Below, piece after piece: positions 44,274 through 44,412 of a stretch of DNA of 44,412 nucleotides (positions are counted from its first letter, which is position 1; every line of letters begins with the position of its first letter). This DNA comes from UBA4416 sp031539425. GTDB taxonomy: Bacteria > Bacteroidota > Bacteroidia > B-17B0 > Aurantibacillaceae. The stretch is taken from the NCBI GenBank assembly GCA_031539425.1, contig JAVKLI010000075.1:1-44412 (forward strand), in the 5' to 3' direction. The notes below the pieces were generated by a model, which saw nothing but the letters and a program-made list of their open reading frames with translations, had not been told where the DNA came from and made no database searches. Made by a program: the position numbers and the translations under genes.

Positions 44274-44412
44274 AAAAACAATTCGTCAGCTGTATTTAAA
44301 AGACTAACAGGTGTTTCGCTCGATACATTTAAATCTGAAGATAGAAAACACGATTATAGAGTGTTTAAAGAAAGTGTATGTGGATCATGCTACAAAAATT
44401 TAAGCAGATACA
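44274..44412 (+). mobile_element. degenerate IS5-like transposase fragment, cut by window end
   Basis: The frame without an ATG reads AVFKRLTGVSLDTFKSEDRK and then YRVFKESVCGSCYKN. The first block matches the common N-terminal (F)-x-x-Leu-Thr-Gly-Val-Ser-x-x-Thr-Phe motif of IS5-type transposases, and the second resembles their later HTH (Tyr-Arg ... Ser-x-x-x-Cys-Tyr), but the 40 or so residues normally between them are missing. It is therefore probably a decayed, internally deleted copy. The right end is outside the window. Confidence 0.35.

Overview
The window comes from an AT-rich Bacteroidota chromosome. The markers are outer-membrane beta-barrel genes of the TonB-dependent type, a fused 2-oxoacid dehydrogenase E1, DUF4294- and DUF5074-like proteins, a WbqC-family protein, tandem POT transporters, lipoproteins with short lipoboxes, and almost no Shine-Dalgarno sequences. 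A genus cannot be fixed from the sequence. Most genes are housekeeping or envelope genes in short, tight operons, and several tail-to-tail gene pairs are only a few bases apart.

Layout. 0-2.2 kb: a broken TonB-dependent receptor (5' truncation plus a frameshift) abutting the C-terminal end of a second barrel gene on the other strand. 2.2-4.3 kb: a TIMP/netrin-like secreted protein and hutH. 4.3-8.1 kb: an accessory island holding a PIN protein with a small partner, a frameshifted XRE regulator, a double-glycine peptide precursor, a HExxH lipoprotein and a C39-peptidase exporter cut off before its ATPase. A diverged copy of the 3' end of prmC lies at the hutH side of this island, and the intact prmC ends at the other side, so the island sits between two direct copies of that sequence. 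8.1-11.4 kb: VWA protein-hemH-prmC operon. 11.7-14.3 kb: SulP anion transporter plus beta-carbonic anhydrase. 14.6-17.8 kb: two POT peptide transporters. 18-19.6 kb: WbqC-like protein divergent from prfB, which has the classical programmed +1 frameshift. 19.7-22.3 kb: two tandem paralogous lipoproteins, a DUF4294-like protein and a beta-propeller lipoprotein. 22.6-25.8 kb: gyrA and an RsmI-like methylase. 25.9-32.7 kb: minus-strand polysaccharide cluster (sugar-phosphate priming transferase, dTDP-glucose dehydratase, MBOAT acyltransferase with an AlgJ/AlgX-like partner, beta-helix lipoprotein). 33.2-37.8 kb: glycosyltransferase, DoxX/MauE-like protein, fused E1. 37.9-44.0 kb: small secreted protein and a complete tripartite RND efflux operon. 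The last ~140 bases look like a degenerate transposase fragment.

The most interesting part is the 4.3-8.1 kb island: a cysteine-free, Pro/Lys-rich GG-leader peptide with a divergent XRE regulator, a membrane-anchored metalloprotease-like neighbour and a GC-rich, truncated C39 exporter, flanked by duplicated prmC 3' ends. Three coding frames in the first 7 kb (TonB receptor, XRE, HExxH lipoprotein) are each restored by a one-base change in or next to a short homopolymer. These are either assembly indels or real decay/slippage, and raw reads must decide this before any is called a pseudogene.
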